Shown: positions 9,849 to 20,900 of the stretch, in pieces
How the letters are laid out: every line of letters starts with the position of its first letter
Position numbering within the stretch: the stretch's first letter is position 1
Source of the DNA: Antedon mediterranea
Taxonomy: Eukaryota > Echinodermata > Crinoidea > Comatulida > Antedonidae
DNA: 64,000 nucleotides
Assembly (NCBI RefSeq): GCF_964355755.1
Contig: NC_092677.1
Coordinates: forward strand, 21,920,101-21,984,100
Reading direction: 5' to 3'
The notes under the pieces: generated by a model
What the model was told of the DNA's origin: nothing
The model's input: the letters and a program-made list of their open reading frames with translations, nothing else
Databases searched by the model: none
Position numbers and translations under genes: made by a program

Positions 9849-12715
9849 ACATTTTATTTATTTATTTATTTATTCATTTCCCAACCAACAGTGAGCTCAT
9901 GGTTCACCACTTACAGGAGGGAACACAGACAAACACGTACATATACAAACAAACATTAAACTAAACTACTAACAATGTTACGAAACTTACGGAAATTATT
10001 ACTAAAAATATCTAACTCAGGGTTTCTTAAAGTAAAAGAATTGTAAGTTTGACTTAATCTACTAATAAAACCATTTTTTAAAACATTTACTCTACTAAAA
10101 GGAATATGAAAAGTAGTATTTCTTCTAAGACGACGACTAGGGACTCTAAGATAAAAATTGCTAACTAAGTTACAGTCAAATAAAGAATTAATACATTTAT
10201 ACAAAAAAACAAGATCAAAAAAGGTTCTACGAGACTCAGAAGATCGGACATGGAAATGAAAGTCAGGATTCTGGTTGTGGCTGATGTAGCGTAAAAAACG
10301 GTTATGCAGACGCTGAATGCGCGTAGACTGAGTTTCCGAAATAGAATTAAAAATAACAGAACAGAAGTTGAGAATGGGATGGATAATTGAATAATAAAGG
10401 TGGATTTTGGTTTGCCTGTCAAAATGTTTACAATTACGCCACATCAGCCCAAGCAGTCTATTGCACTTGCCAACAAGATAATCAATATGAAAGGAAAAAC
10501 AAAGGGAACTATCAATAAAAACACCAAGATCTTTTTGCGATTGCACCCTATTAATGGGATTGTCATTAATTAAATAATTATAAAATAAAATGTTCTTTTT
10601 CAAAGTAATAGTTAAAATATTGCACTTTACTGGATTGAGGGACATTCCCCATAAAGCAGCCCAATAACAAAGCTTGTCCAAATCCACCTGAAGCCTGTCA
10701 GCATCCTCAACACTACCAATAATTCTGTATAGCTTAACATCATCAGCAAACATAAGACATCTGGAGTGGGTGAAGAGTTTTGGGATATCATTGACAAAAA
10801 GATTGAAAAGGAGAGGACCAAGAATCGATCCCTGAGGGACACCGGACTGAATAGGAAGCCATTCAGAGGATATACCCTCAATGACCACTCTCTGGAACCT
10901 ACCATTAAGATAACTACGAAACCAGGAGATAAAATCATTATGAAAACCAAAACGTTGTAATTTTAATAAGAGTAAATTATGAGGAACAAGATCAAACGCC
11001 TTAGAAAAGTCAGTGTAAATAATATCACATTGCTTCCTGTCATCAATGGCTTCGTAAACTGTGGTCAACAGGGTGGCAAGGTTTGTTTCACATGACCTAC
11101 CAGCTACAAAGCCATGCTGACAGGAAGCAATGGCAGGAGAAACATGAGTCGAAATATGGTTAAAAACAATTTTTTCAAACAATTTAGAAATGGTAGGCAA
11201 CAGAGAGATAGGTCTATAGTTAGAAATCAATTTCTTGGTCCCCCCCTTATGAATAGGAACAATATTGGAACGTTTCCAAACGGAAGGAAATTTACCGGTT
11301 TGAAGAGATTTATTAAAGAGGAAAGAAATGGGAATAGAAAGAGGACGAGAACAAACTTTAAGAACATGGTTACTGAGATTATCACATCCAGATGCCTTAT
11401 GAGTCTGAATGGATGACAGTAACGAGTTAACAATTTCAGATTGAATTATTGGAGCATTGAGAATGCCGACAGAAGCCTCAGGCAGACGTTGGTGTTCATC
11501 AGTCACAGAAGGTCCAGATCTAAAAACTGAATGAAAATAACTGTTAAATAAAGCAGCCTTATCATTAGTTGTCTCCGCGACCTTGTGCCCATGCGACATA
11601 ACCGACGGATAAGAAGACGATTTAGTTTTGGTCTTTATCCACGACCAGAAGCGTTTGGGATTTGCCTTAAGATTCCCAGAGAGTGATTGCATATAACTTT
11701 TATATTTAAGTTTCATAAGGACTTTAAATTCTTTTCTGGCAACGGAAAAAGCATGTTTTGATTCATGTGTATTAAGTCGTTTAGAAATACGAAAACATTT
11801 CTCTTTGTTTTTAAGAGCGACTCTAACTTCATTATCAAACCATGGCGGCATTTTTCTTTTAGGTCTAACAATAGGCACAAGATCACGGAGAGCAGCATCA
11901 ACTAAATCATAAAAAAGAGAAACACTATCGTTAATATCATTGCACATATGGATTAAATCAAAAGGTATAACATTAAAAGCATTCAAAAGATCATCATTAT
12001 TTACAGCCTTGAAACAATATAGTTGTCTTGAATCCCTAGAAAAGTGTTTTTGAATAGAAATTTTAAGAACAAATGAAATTGAAGAATGATCAGATTCAAA
12101 AATATTCTGACCAGCAGAAATATCCGAGATTAAATCAATTGAATTATTACACAAAATTAAATCTAAAACATTATTATTGCACGTTGGATTGACATTGCAC
12201 TGAAACAAATTATGTCCATTAATAAAACAGTCAATAAAAAGTTCACCCAATGAGTTAGCAGGTGCAGTTCCATATCCATCATTGGTCCACGTGATTTCAG
12301 AAAGATTCAGATCTCCGATAAGAACAATATGATGCCTTGAATACATGGCTGATGCATCTTCAACTGATTGCGCTAGTTGCAACATGACATCTCTTCCGCT
12401 GTTGGGTGGCCTGTAAATAACAGCAACCAGCACTCGTTTTGTCTTGCTTAGCTTAATTTCAACCCAGAGGATTTCAATATTTGGTTTCTCAAGGTGCTCC
12501 AGACGTCGAGACTTATACTGATTAGAAGCTAGGAAAAGAACACCACCACCTCTTCTGCCATCGTTCCTGTCCCTTCTATGAATTGTAAAACCATCACAGT
12601 AAAGTTCGGAGTCAAGAACCGTTGAATTTAGCCAAGTCTCGGTAAATGCAACAAAGTCGAAGGTATTATTAATGAGGTGCACATTTCTTCTGTGTAAACT
12701 ACAGATTATATTCTA
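9849..12715 (-). mobile_element. 5'-truncated CR1/Jockey-type LINE, antisense to the host gene
   Basis: Reading on the - strand, recognisable endonuclease sequence starts at about 12712 (N-x-x-x-SL, before the long ORF), continues through the ORF at 9956-12682 and a 3' UTR of about 80 bp, and ends in an (AAAT)n tail seen on the + strand as (TTTA)n at 9849-9877. A short A/T microsatellite tail and 5' truncation are usual for this group of non-LTR elements. I could not find a clear target-site duplication. Confidence 0.85.
9956..12682 (-). CDS. LINE ORF2-like endonuclease-reverse transcriptase
   Basis: An open frame of about 908 codons. Residues 1-215 form an exonuclease-endonuclease-phosphatase endonuclease (AFTETWLN, VIYRPPNS, LIGDLNLSEITW, ESDHSSISF). 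Residues about 450-720 form the reverse transcriptase: SNYRPISLLP, DFSKAFDLVPH, GVPQGSILGPLLFN and the catalytic FADDVKLY. A C-terminal Trp/His/Cys-bearing region follows. Together they would nick target DNA and prime cDNA synthesis from the LINE RNA. The codon at 12682 is GTG and the frame continues upstream into more endonuclease-like sequence, so this is a 5'-truncated copy, not a true start. The frame is otherwise unbroken, so insertion was recent. It is antisense within a host intron. Confidence 0.9.
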   Translation of the reverse strand: MHLINNTFDFVAFTETWLNSTVLDSELYCDGFTIHRRDRNDGRRGGGVLFLASNQYKSRRLEHLEKPNIEILWVEIKLSKTKRVLVAVIYRPPNSGRDVMLQLAQSVEDASAMYSRHHIVLIGDLNLSEITWTNDGYGTAPANSLGELFIDCFINGHNLFQCNVNPTCNNNVLDLILCNNSIDLISDISAGQNIFESDHSSISFVLKISIQKHFSRDSRQLYCFKAVNNDDLLNAFNVIPFDLIHMCNDINDSVSLFYDLVDAALRDLVPIVRPKRKMPPWFDNEVRVALKNKEKCFRISKRLNTHESKHAFSVARKEFKVLMKLKYKSYMQSLSGNLKANPKRFWSWIKTKTKSSSYPSVMSHGHKVAETTNDKAALFNSYFHSVFRSGPSVTDEHQRLPEASVGILNAPIIQSEIVNSLLSSIQTHKASGCDNLSNHVLKVCSRPLSIPISFLFNKSLQTGKFPSVWKRSNIVPIHKGGTKKLISNYRPISLLPTISKLFEKIVFNHISTHVSPAIASCQHGFVAGRSCETNLATLLTTVYEAIDDRKQCDIIYTDFSKAFDLVPHNLLLLKLQRFGFHNDFISWFRSYLNGRFQRVVIEGISSEWLPIQSGVPQGSILGPLLFNLFVNDIPKLFTHSRCLMFADDVKLYRIIGSVEDADRLQVDLDKLCYWAALWGMSLNPVKCNILTITLKKNILFYNYLINDNPINRVQSQKDLGVFIDSSLCFSFHIDYLVGKCNRLLGLMWRNCKHFDRQTKIHLYYSIIHPILNFCSVIFNSISETQSTRIQRLHNRFLRYISHNQNPDFHFHVRSSESRRTFFDLVFLYKCINSLFDCNLVSNFYLRVPSRRLRRNTTFHIPFSRVNVLKNGFISRLSQTYNSFTLRNPELDIFSNNFRKFRNIVSSLV

Positions 12716-12754
12716 TTAATGTATTTGTTGTGATATCTATATCATTTACCTTAG

Positions 12755-12808
12755 GCAGAGAAACAATTTATGAGAAGAGTTATAAATCTATATCAACCAG
12801 ACAGAAAG
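12755..12808 (+). CDS. FHOD: FHOD linker cassette exon 1 (54 nt)
   Basis: Acceptor TTTACCTTAG, donor AAAG|GTATGT; phase 1-1. It encodes RETIYEKSYKSISTRQK, which is basic and unstructured. The upstream intron ends with the LINE boundary only about 40 bp away, so the LINE sits next to its branch-point region. Confidence 0.65.
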
Positions 12809-13637
12809 GTATGTTTAGTTACATTTTTCTCTGCCATTATACATCATCATTTTTTTTTTCCAATTACATTTTCATCTTCAATGAACTAAAAAAACAAATG
12901 AAAGTTTGTTTTTCACTGTATAATTTTGTTACTACTATTTTAGGAGCAGATAGTGTGAATACAGCGAGCATTCAAAGAGGATTGAAGCCCAATTCTGTTG
13001 TGGGGTCAGTAGTCCATACAAATTGCCGGAAGAAATATAAATATGCTGTACATTTTAAGATACATACATGCATGATCAAAACAGTTCCTTGACCATGGTT
13101 TCAGTGAACTATTGGCAAGTTATTTAGTTTATTATGGTGATGTAGTGTTGACTGTTATACTTTATTATAAAGTGTATAAATAATTAATGTTTATGAATTG
13201 AATGGAGATATTAATATTTCAGAATGATTGACTTATATTTAACAGGGCAGAGAGTTTTAACTCCGGTGACTCTTTTTAATAAACAAGGTTTTATATTGAT
13301 AAAATAGGCAATCTATAAATGAATGAAATATTCTCTCCACTTCACAAAAAAATACATTCATTATTATTAAACTTTTATTCAATATATGTGTAATTATTGT
13401 ACTTATTACTTGAGTTCCCTGTCTCTTGTAATAAAAAATGTTTACATAAATGTACCTATACTTATTATTTGAGCCTCCCATCTCTTATGATAGTAAAGTA
13501 CAAATAATGTTGAAATACATACTTGAGTTTCGAGTACCGTAATTTAAAATGATATATTACATAGCCTATGTAAATACGCGAACGTGATTGGTTGAACCTG
13601 CATCACATGACTACCGCTGCGAGGATCGTAAATTGTA

Positions 13638-13757
13638 TATATCCTTGAGAACGATGATATTGACTGTGTAATTTTCACGTAATTATCGTGTCCCCTGTCA
13701 TTAATTATATAAATTCTCGAGTACGATGATATTGACTGTGTAATTTTCGTGTGCAAC
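13638..13757. repeat. Two direct copies of a short segment
   Basis: GATGATATTGACTGTGTAAT followed by TTTC occurs at about 13652 and 13726, each preceded by TATAT..TC(T/C)(T/C)GAG.ACGATGATA. Period about 74 bp. Confidence 0.75.
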
Positions 13758-13789
13758 ACTCGCGTTTGCCGATAAATAAACAAAAGTCA

Positions 13790-13866
13790 TCTACTGGATC
13801 TTGAACTTGCAATGCAATTGTCACTCCATCACAAGACAACGCTTCAACCGCTGCGCCACGGAACTT
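13790..13866 (-). repeat. tRNA-like SINE head or tRNA pseudogene
   Basis: On the - strand TGGCGCAGCGGTTGAAGC matches the polymerase III A box and GTTCAAGATCC the B box, about 45 bp apart. The arms do not form a proper cloverleaf, so it is not an intact tRNA. Confidence 0.6.
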
Positions 13867-14282
13867 GGTTGAAGAAATTAATCTTCTAAACTATTTAAGC
13901 TATGCATACATAGCGCCCTCATTTGTTATCAGTCCACCCTAAATGTGATGAAACACAGTTTGTGATTGGTCAATACTCACGGTAGTAACCTAGTAACTAG
14001 TACGCGCTGAACATCCGGTGATTCGGCTCCTCGAAGAGAAGAAGACGAATTGTTTATTCGGCCTACCTGATTATAATATTATTATTAATATTATTGATGG
14101 AAATTCTCCTGTTAATTTAAACGACCTAGGCCTAAGTGAATATTTTATTGCCAAGGAATCATTAATTAGTAATTATCTGTATATTATTCTTGCTTGTTTA
14201 AATACAATACAAATACTAGGCCTACAGGAGGCCTAGCCTAGCTTCACCCAACCCAGCAGACTTGTTCTTGGCTATATAATAT

Positions 14283-14472
14283 AACAGATATTGCCTTTTA
14301 TATCGGTTAAATATAAGATTTGACATCCTCTCGGGAATGATATTAAGTTCTCGGGGAATATATATTTCCCTCAGCTGGCGCTTCGGGAAATATATATTAC
14401 CTCGAACTTAATATCATTCCCTCGGGGATGTCAAATCTTATATTTAACCTCTAAGTAGTCAATATCTGTATA
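14283..14472. repeat. Long palindrome (foldback)
   Basis: Arms such as ATAAGATTTGACATCCTCTC and the mirrored GGGGATGTCAAATCTTAT, then GGAATGATATTAAGTTC against GAACTTAATATCATTCC, flank a short centre near 14377-14390. Outer ACAGATATTG and CAATATCTGT extend it. Inner arms are about 65 bp and nearly perfect; a MITE-like foldback is likely. Confidence 0.85.
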
Positions 14473-15292
14473 ATATAGTATAGTATAATACTGGTGTATA
14501 TTATTACTTACTTTTAAATTTCTCATATTTTGTGTCAGTAACGCTGTTATGAAAAGATTCAAGTAAACAAGACATCTCATATTTTTAAGAGCTATGCATG
14601 TTATATTCAAAATCTATTCATGAGATCTTGTTGACTAGTTTGTACCTGTACTACGTATTTGAGAATGATCAGATTTGGTTGAAAATATTAACGTTCAGAC
14701 TAAATATGTGTACAAATTACAAAAAAAAAATTATAAATAACTGGCGTGGTTGAGTTTATTTACTGCTACTATAGTATTTTATATGGCTACTGGAAAAATA
14801 TTTACCAGCTGCAGGATTGTTAATTTATAAGTAGTGCTCGGGTAAATGATTTTTGTGTACAATTTATGAAAACTACAGTACTGCCATTAATAAAATGCAC
14901 ATTGGATGACTGAAATATTTTATACATATATAGTAGTACATGTAAATGCATGTAAAAAGAAATGATGTGTGCAATATAATATATTTACTGGATTTATGAA
15001 AATAAATATTGAGAAATTACTTTTGTATTATTATGTAATTTGTGTTATTTGTTGTCCAATGTTGTATACAGTACTTGTAATAGGGCTAGATCTTAAATTA
15101 TACAGTATTAAAATAAAATAATCATGGGTTAATAAAATTAATTTATCTTACAATTTATTTAAGGGCTATATCCAAGGAGATACTGTAATAAAAAATATTT
15201 ATTTCAGATTAATAAAATAAAATAGGAAGTACATTTAAATATATAATAAATTATATATTTAAATGTTTATAAATTATAATTATAAATCCAAA

Positions 15293-15540
15293 GGCAAATT
15301 ACTGAAAAAAATGACAATGCTGTGGGTATCAGTGGCTGGATCTCAATTGAGATACAAAAATAAAAAGCGAAAAGCTAAATCAAAACGATAAAGTAAACAG
15401 CCAGAAAAGTTAGCAGAGCTTTCGGGCAACACTAGCCCTTCATCAGTGCAAGTGAAGGAATTTGGATAACGTCAGAGTATAAAGCTGGCAAGTGCTGCCT
15501 GGGTGGACAGGAATAAAAGAAATATAACAAAGGAAGCCAT
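15293..15540 (-). mobile_element. Penelope-like element fragment (tentative)
   Basis: The segment with AGAGCTTTCGGGCAACACTA then GCCCTTCATCAGTGCAAG resembles terminal parts of Penelope-like retroelements, where CTGATGA-stem-GAAA sequences are frequent. Its start (ATCCAAAGGCAAATTACT through GACAATGCTGTGGGTATC) is repeated at 42839-42885. No RT or GIY-YIG coding sequence is visible. Confidence 0.45.
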
Positions 15541-16019
15541 ATATTATAAATTATAATTATATATACATATATGAATATAATTATTGTAATTTAAATAAAA
15601 GTCGGTCTCAGATGTTGACCTGTGTACAGTAGGTCTCCCACTTGCCTAACGGTGGTAGTAGGCCTAGCTAGGCCTAGCTAGTCTAATGTAGTGCGAGTGA
15701 GTGGCTGCCCATAATGTAAGTTAGGCTATTATTTATTGATTCATCACATTCTATCCTATATGAAATGCATCTTTGGCTGGCACAAAAAGTTGGCCTAGGC
15801 CTAGAAAAAAGGTTTAGTCTACACGCACAACATCAGAAGGGTGGCCGTCCAGAATAGACAGGTCTAGATAGACTAGTATATATAGAGAGAGGCATCAGTT
15901 ATTCTGCATTTTTGTTTGCATTACAATTTTATTTATACTAAATCAACTCACTGACATTAGCAGCAGACGGCGTAATTATAAAAATGCCTAATAAACAAGT
16001 GAAAATAAACGAGCGATGA

Positions 16020-16362
16020 CTACGCTCTATGTAGGCCCCAACCCGATAGCAGCCATTTTCCCATGTGTTTCAACAACAAACAACAAAAACGATGACCAAA
16101 CAGATGTGGTGACCTAGGTGACCTGAATATTAACCAATCAGGGACAAGGAATTTTATGCTAATTAGGTAAACCGTTGAACACATCGCGCAAGAAAACAAA
16201 AAACAAAGTTCGACACTTTTCTACTTTAAATACACATTTTCTGTTGTCCGATTTTGGTAGACTTTCTACAAGACGTTTATAGTATTTTTATCTATCAAAT
16301 AAGTGTATCAAATCATTTATTGCAATTTTGTCCACCAAAAATCGTAGATTGACTGGACTATC
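16020..16362 (-). repeat. Dispersed repeat family, inverted copy
   Basis: Ends TAGATTGACTGGACTA, the reverse complement of the start of the copy at 8771; GTTGTCCGATTTTGGTAGAC and GCAATTTTGTCCACC are also mirrored. Roughly two-thirds identical by eye. Confidence 0.7.
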
Positions 16363-16708
16363 AGTTTCATTAAATGTTTAATGTTGTCATTGTGTCCTCA
16401 TTATTTTAATCACTGTTTGTCTTGTTGAAAAGGGAATCAATTTAACAGTATTGTCTAAAACGACCATACATAGTAAGCAACCACCTCTCTTAATTAAGAG
16501 TCCGCTTCTCATAATCGACAACGTCCTGTAATGACCACCTCTATTACGTGAACAATTTAGTAGCATTAATATATAGATGATTTTGCTACAATGTGTTTGT
16601 TATGCACTAAATAATATTCTAATAAGTTCTAATGTTCAGATTATATTTAAAAAATATATTCTTATTATATATATTTTACATTAAACAATAGGAAAACTTC
16701 ACTGATAA

Positions 16709-17218
16709 ATAAGGCCCATATCCAGGGGAGGTTAAGGAGTTCAAACGAACCCTGCCGGTGTAAATACATAATAATTCTTTAACTTATTATATGGTGAAGC
16801 TGAGGTGGTGGTGAATATCATTCTTAACCTCATTAGGCCTACTGTACTGCCAAATTTATTTATTATTTAAAATATTTGAATATATTGCTCATTTTCTCAT
16901 GTCAGTTGTTGGCATAACTCTCCAAATTTTCTAGCCACAGTTCCGACCATGATGGAGGCTGAGTGGGTGAAACTCTCACTCACCGCCCCTACCACTAAAA
17001 TTGGCTCTACCTAGTGTACATTTTGGATTCAATTATCTTTTTGATGTTTTATATAATTTATTCCAAGCTGGAACTTGGATATGATTTTTCCAAATTTCTT
17101 ATCTCTCAGTTGACACCTCTTCAGATAAATTAATTTTTAATACAATTTTTCGTCATTCTATCAAAGGCTCCACTTTTCCCAAATTTGCACCCCTCCATAA
17201 AAATCCTGGCTATGGGCC
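16709..17218. mobile_element. TIR-bounded repeat, about 510 bp
   Basis: Begins AGGCCCATATCCAGGGGAGG and ends CCTCCATAAAAATCCTGGCT then ATGGGCCT, an imperfect inverted repeat. The right part (AAAGGCTCCACTTTT...TTTGCACCCCTCCAT) recurs at 48838-48995 and inverted at 62985-63130. Confidence 0.65.
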
Positions 17219-17313
17219 TGAAGTTTGTTACTCTATTCTACTATTTTTTCTATTCTTTCCTATCTTAACATCCTACACATTTCTTTCTATCTATATTCTA
17301 TTTCTATTATTAG

Positions 17314-17430
17314 CCTCTTCTATTGATGTGTTTGAATTTCTGAGTCTTGGAGACATGTCTCCTGAATCTAAACATGACCAATGCAAGTGGTCATCAAGTT
17401 CAGACAAATCAAGTCCTATAGCACTAAATA
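17314..17430 (+). CDS. FHOD: FHOD linker cassette exon 2 with DAD-like motif
   Basis: A 117-nt phase 1-1 exon; acceptor TTCTATTATTAG, donor AATA|GTGAGT. It begins S-S-IDVFEFLSLGDMSPE and continues with a Ser/Lys-rich tail. IDVFEFLSLGD follows the D-x-x-x-x-L-x-x-G-D pattern repeated in the giant exon and in cassettes at 28919 and 30312. No other family match. Confidence 0.75.
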
Positions 17431-17915
17431 GTGAGTGTCTCACATTTCTCATCAACTAATGTTGTGTTTTATTCTAATTGATAAGACATGAATAAATTTA
17501 GGATGTAATAACAGTGTGTGGATGGAAATTCAAGAATAAAATAAGCAAAAATGCCAGCGAGTTATAAATGAATTTAAATGCAGATGAATCAATGCTTATT
17601 TTTTACTACAAAAATACTGTAAAACTTATGCATGATTCAAGTTTTAGAAGTTGCACATGCTTCTTCATGGAATGATTAACTAACAATACAATTAAAGTTC
17701 TAATGTACGGAATAAATATTTATTTAGTTTGGTTTCCTCTGCACATAATGAGGAAAAAGTCTCAATGCCAGGTCAATTTTAATCTTAGTCATCAACAAAG
17801 AATAGAGATTAAAAACAATATTTGTATTTAATGCATTATTGGGAATTTTTCCTTTTTTTGCACTGCTAAAACTACACTATATCGTCCACTTTTCTTCATT
17901 TTCTCTTTAAAAAAG

Positions 17916-20900
17916 CTTGCACCAATACTGCTTTGCATGTATCGTGCAACAAGCATGTAAACAACAAACATCATGACCAATCAAAAAAGATGTCTCAGTA
18001 CTTAACTTCAGAAATCGTAGAAAACGGTTCAGAAATTCAAATAAATAATCCAGAAAATGAAATTAAGGAATGTAATAAAGGTGACATTGAAAATGATGAA
18101 GATACATGCAAAACTGATCTAAACGATGTTAAAGGAAATTACAGTAACACAGGTCATATAAATAAACATTTTAAAAGTGAATTAGCAGTACACAATGAAA
18201 CAAATGAAAACCGTCAGTCCTCTTATTTGAGGCCAGATAATGAGTGTAGAGATGATACCCTGGAAAATGATCAATGTAATAAAAAACATTGTTCTATTGA
18301 GGATAAGGAAAAAACAACAAGTAAAATAACAAATGTAGATCGAAGACTCCAAGCTGATATGATTGATTTTGAGGATGACACTGTGCTTAGATTGGCTGAC
18401 GAGATAATTGAATTGGACCGCACTGAGGTGGCTGTGAATGAGACTATTAAACCTAAGCCTAGTTTATCTACTCAGTTTGAAGCAGATAGAGCACAGTTTA
18501 ACTTGCATAAGGAAAACAATAATTCACAACTGTGTTGTAATGGAACTATTAAAATCATGGATAATGAGTCAGCACAGCTTAAAGAAGATGATCGTAAAAA
18601 CTTTGTGAGGATAGAAGATTTTGAAAAGGTAAAGTTTGGACCTGTTAGAAATACAAATGTTGATATCAACACAGCTGAGAAATCAAAGTTAAAGGATGAA
18701 ATAACAAGCAATGCTTGTTTAAATAGCCCAGAAGCAAAATGTAAAAATTGTCCTGAAGCATGTATTGAAGATGACGAACAAAGCAGTCAAGAAAGCAAAA
18801 GTGATATTGATAAAGTAGTGACAGAACAACAACTTCAGGCTATTTGTATTGAAAAATGCTATGGGGATGACTGGAATGGAAAAAGTAACGAAAGGAAATC
18901 AAATCGAAGTAGTGGTGATTTTAGCTTGGATTATTTTGAAGATAGCTTGTCATACCCTGTGATTTCCTTAACAGAACCGCCTAACACACTTATCCCCTAT
19001 GTAGAATATTGTCCTTCTGTAGGTGATACATCTGATGAGTATTTATCATGTGAGGATGATGAAGCCAATACATTAGAAAGAGACCTTGTACTGGATGTCA
19101 ATTTACAATCTGATAATGAAAGCGAAGAAGAATTATCACAAATTTTAAATAATAATTCATCTTTTAAACACAAAAAATCATTAGATCATGATGAAGTGGA
19201 AAATGATGTGATAAGAATCACAGATGATTTTAATGATCAGAAGAAAACAGTTTTAATTGAAGATAAATATGTTCAAAATGAAGGTAAAATTATAAAAGGC
19301 TGTATTGAAAAAAGAAAGTATTTGAATGATAAATTGATTTTGTGTGATTCTGATTCCGGTGTAGGTGATGAGGATTCGGGTGTTCCTGTAAATGAAAGTG
19401 AAGATAATCAAGGTTTAATTGTTGTGCACAAAGATATTTCTGAATGTGTCTATGATGGTGTTTACAGCAGGAGGGCTGGTAACATTTTAGAAAACAGGAA
19501 CGTTGAAGTGTGCAAAGTCCTGGGTCAAGAGGTTAACAATATCTCTATTGATAAAAACAAGCTGGCTTTTGAAACCCAGCCTGAGCTTGAAAAGCCTGAG
19601 GCAATACCCAAGTCTATGCATTCATTTGATGTGGATAAAAAGAATATTAACAATCATGTTGGAAACGTGTCTGTAGATACAGGTGATTCCTATCCAAACA
19701 GAAATAGCTCTGGGCAAAATGGATACATGCAAATTATAAAAGATGAAGATATATCTTACAGTGAAAGTAAAACTAATGATAAAATAGGGGTTGACAATTT
19801 CTGTTGTGGATCTTGTATTACTGGAGGGAAAACTACAGTTGTGAAACCACAATCCAAGGGTAAAAGTCATCAGATACAAAAAGAAAATAACCAACAATTA
19901 CAGGTACCCTGCCAAGAACTTGGTAGCAGTTGTTATGTAGGGTTATTTCAAGGTAAGTCACCTGCCTTGCCTCATGTTGAAAACAGTAATCTAATTGGGA
20001 ATTCTGTATTGGATAATACATTTTTAGATAAAAGTGAGAGAATTCTACCTCAGACAAATGGCACCAATTCCTGCAATGAGACAACAGATACAAATGTTGA
20101 ACATGGATTAGTATGTCTATCAAGTGATGCTAAACATATTAATGTGGAAGATGGATTGAAGCCAACATGTACTTCATTGTGTATGCCTCATACCTTAATG
20201 ACAAATGATGAGGTTGTTAACAAGAAAGATGAAAACCAGATAATATACTCTGATGATATTAATATGAGATTGATACCAATTGATGAAACATTTGATAATC
20301 ATAATTCTATTTTGGAAAATAAAGTTCCTAATAAAATCGATGAAAACGACACAGAGAACCTAGATTTACAAGGCAGACAAGATAATGAATCCACTAATTT
20401 TAAAAATGTTCCTACTCATTTGTCTTTAGAAAGAGGAAGTAATATTGATGAGAAACAATGTAACAACACTATAGGCAACAGCACCAAAGAAGAGGATATT
20501 GAAGTGCATTTAGATGATGAGATTGACAGTTCTGAGAATGTTGATATAGAATATGTTTGTGAACAATTATGTAATATAGAAGTAAAGCCCAAGAACAATG
20601 TCAATGAAAGTAAAGATACCAATACAGATGAAAACACTAATAATTTACATCCATTTAATCAGGAATTAAAAGACAAGAATGATGGTCCTTTGGATTCTGA
20701 AAATGTGGTAATTGCTGCACATAATGATTGTTTCTCAAGTACAAGCTCTCAAATTGAATGCAATATGGAAGGTCAACCAATAGAAATAGAAATTTCTCAA
20801 ATCTCTACTGAATCTGACTTGATCGGAAATGACATTTTACAATGTTTGACTAAAGAAGTAGCAATTAAGATGAGTACATCAGATTGTAATTATAAAGAGA

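Larger units (their letters stand above)
7475..12754 (+). other. Intron with an antisense LINE
   Basis: A G-run of about 15 bases (7516-7530), a repeat end with TAGTCCAGTCAATCTA (8771), a GC-rich hairpin (9281-9310), TAGGCCTA-rich sequence (9440-9850) and the LINE (9849-12715). Nothing recognised at 7540-8765. Confidence 0.8.
12809..17313 (+). other. Intron with palindromes and repeat fragments
   Basis: Contains a possible 9-nt microexon (12944), a duplicated segment (13640-13757), a tRNA-like head (13790-13866), a 190-bp palindrome (14283-14472), a Penelope-like fragment (15293-15540), an inverted repeat copy (16020-16362) and a TIR repeat (16709-17218). Nothing recognised at 14480-15290. 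Confidence 0.75.

Noticed and set aside
10165-11901. Other ORFs inside the LINE on both strands
   Set aside because: Shadows of the RT frame without recognisable domains.
9956-12682. Host gene on the - strand
   Set aside because: Endonuclease and RT motifs with an (AAAT)n tail identify a LINE.
12944-13092. Longer exon reading to a stop at 13090 as an alternative 3' end
   Set aside because: No polyadenylation signal close by and no similarity; only the 9-nt microexon idea was kept as a low-interest finding.
14018-14236. 72-codon ORF
   Set aside because: No similarity, no splice context, ends in TAGGCCTAG-rich sequence; chance ORF.
8771-16362. One 7.6-kb transposon with long TIRs
   Set aside because: It would contain a host exon and several unrelated elements; two separate inverted copies explain it better.
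17933-17935. Translation start of the giant ORF
   Set aside because: The codon is TTG, not ATG, and the frame is open upstream to an acceptor in the expected phase.
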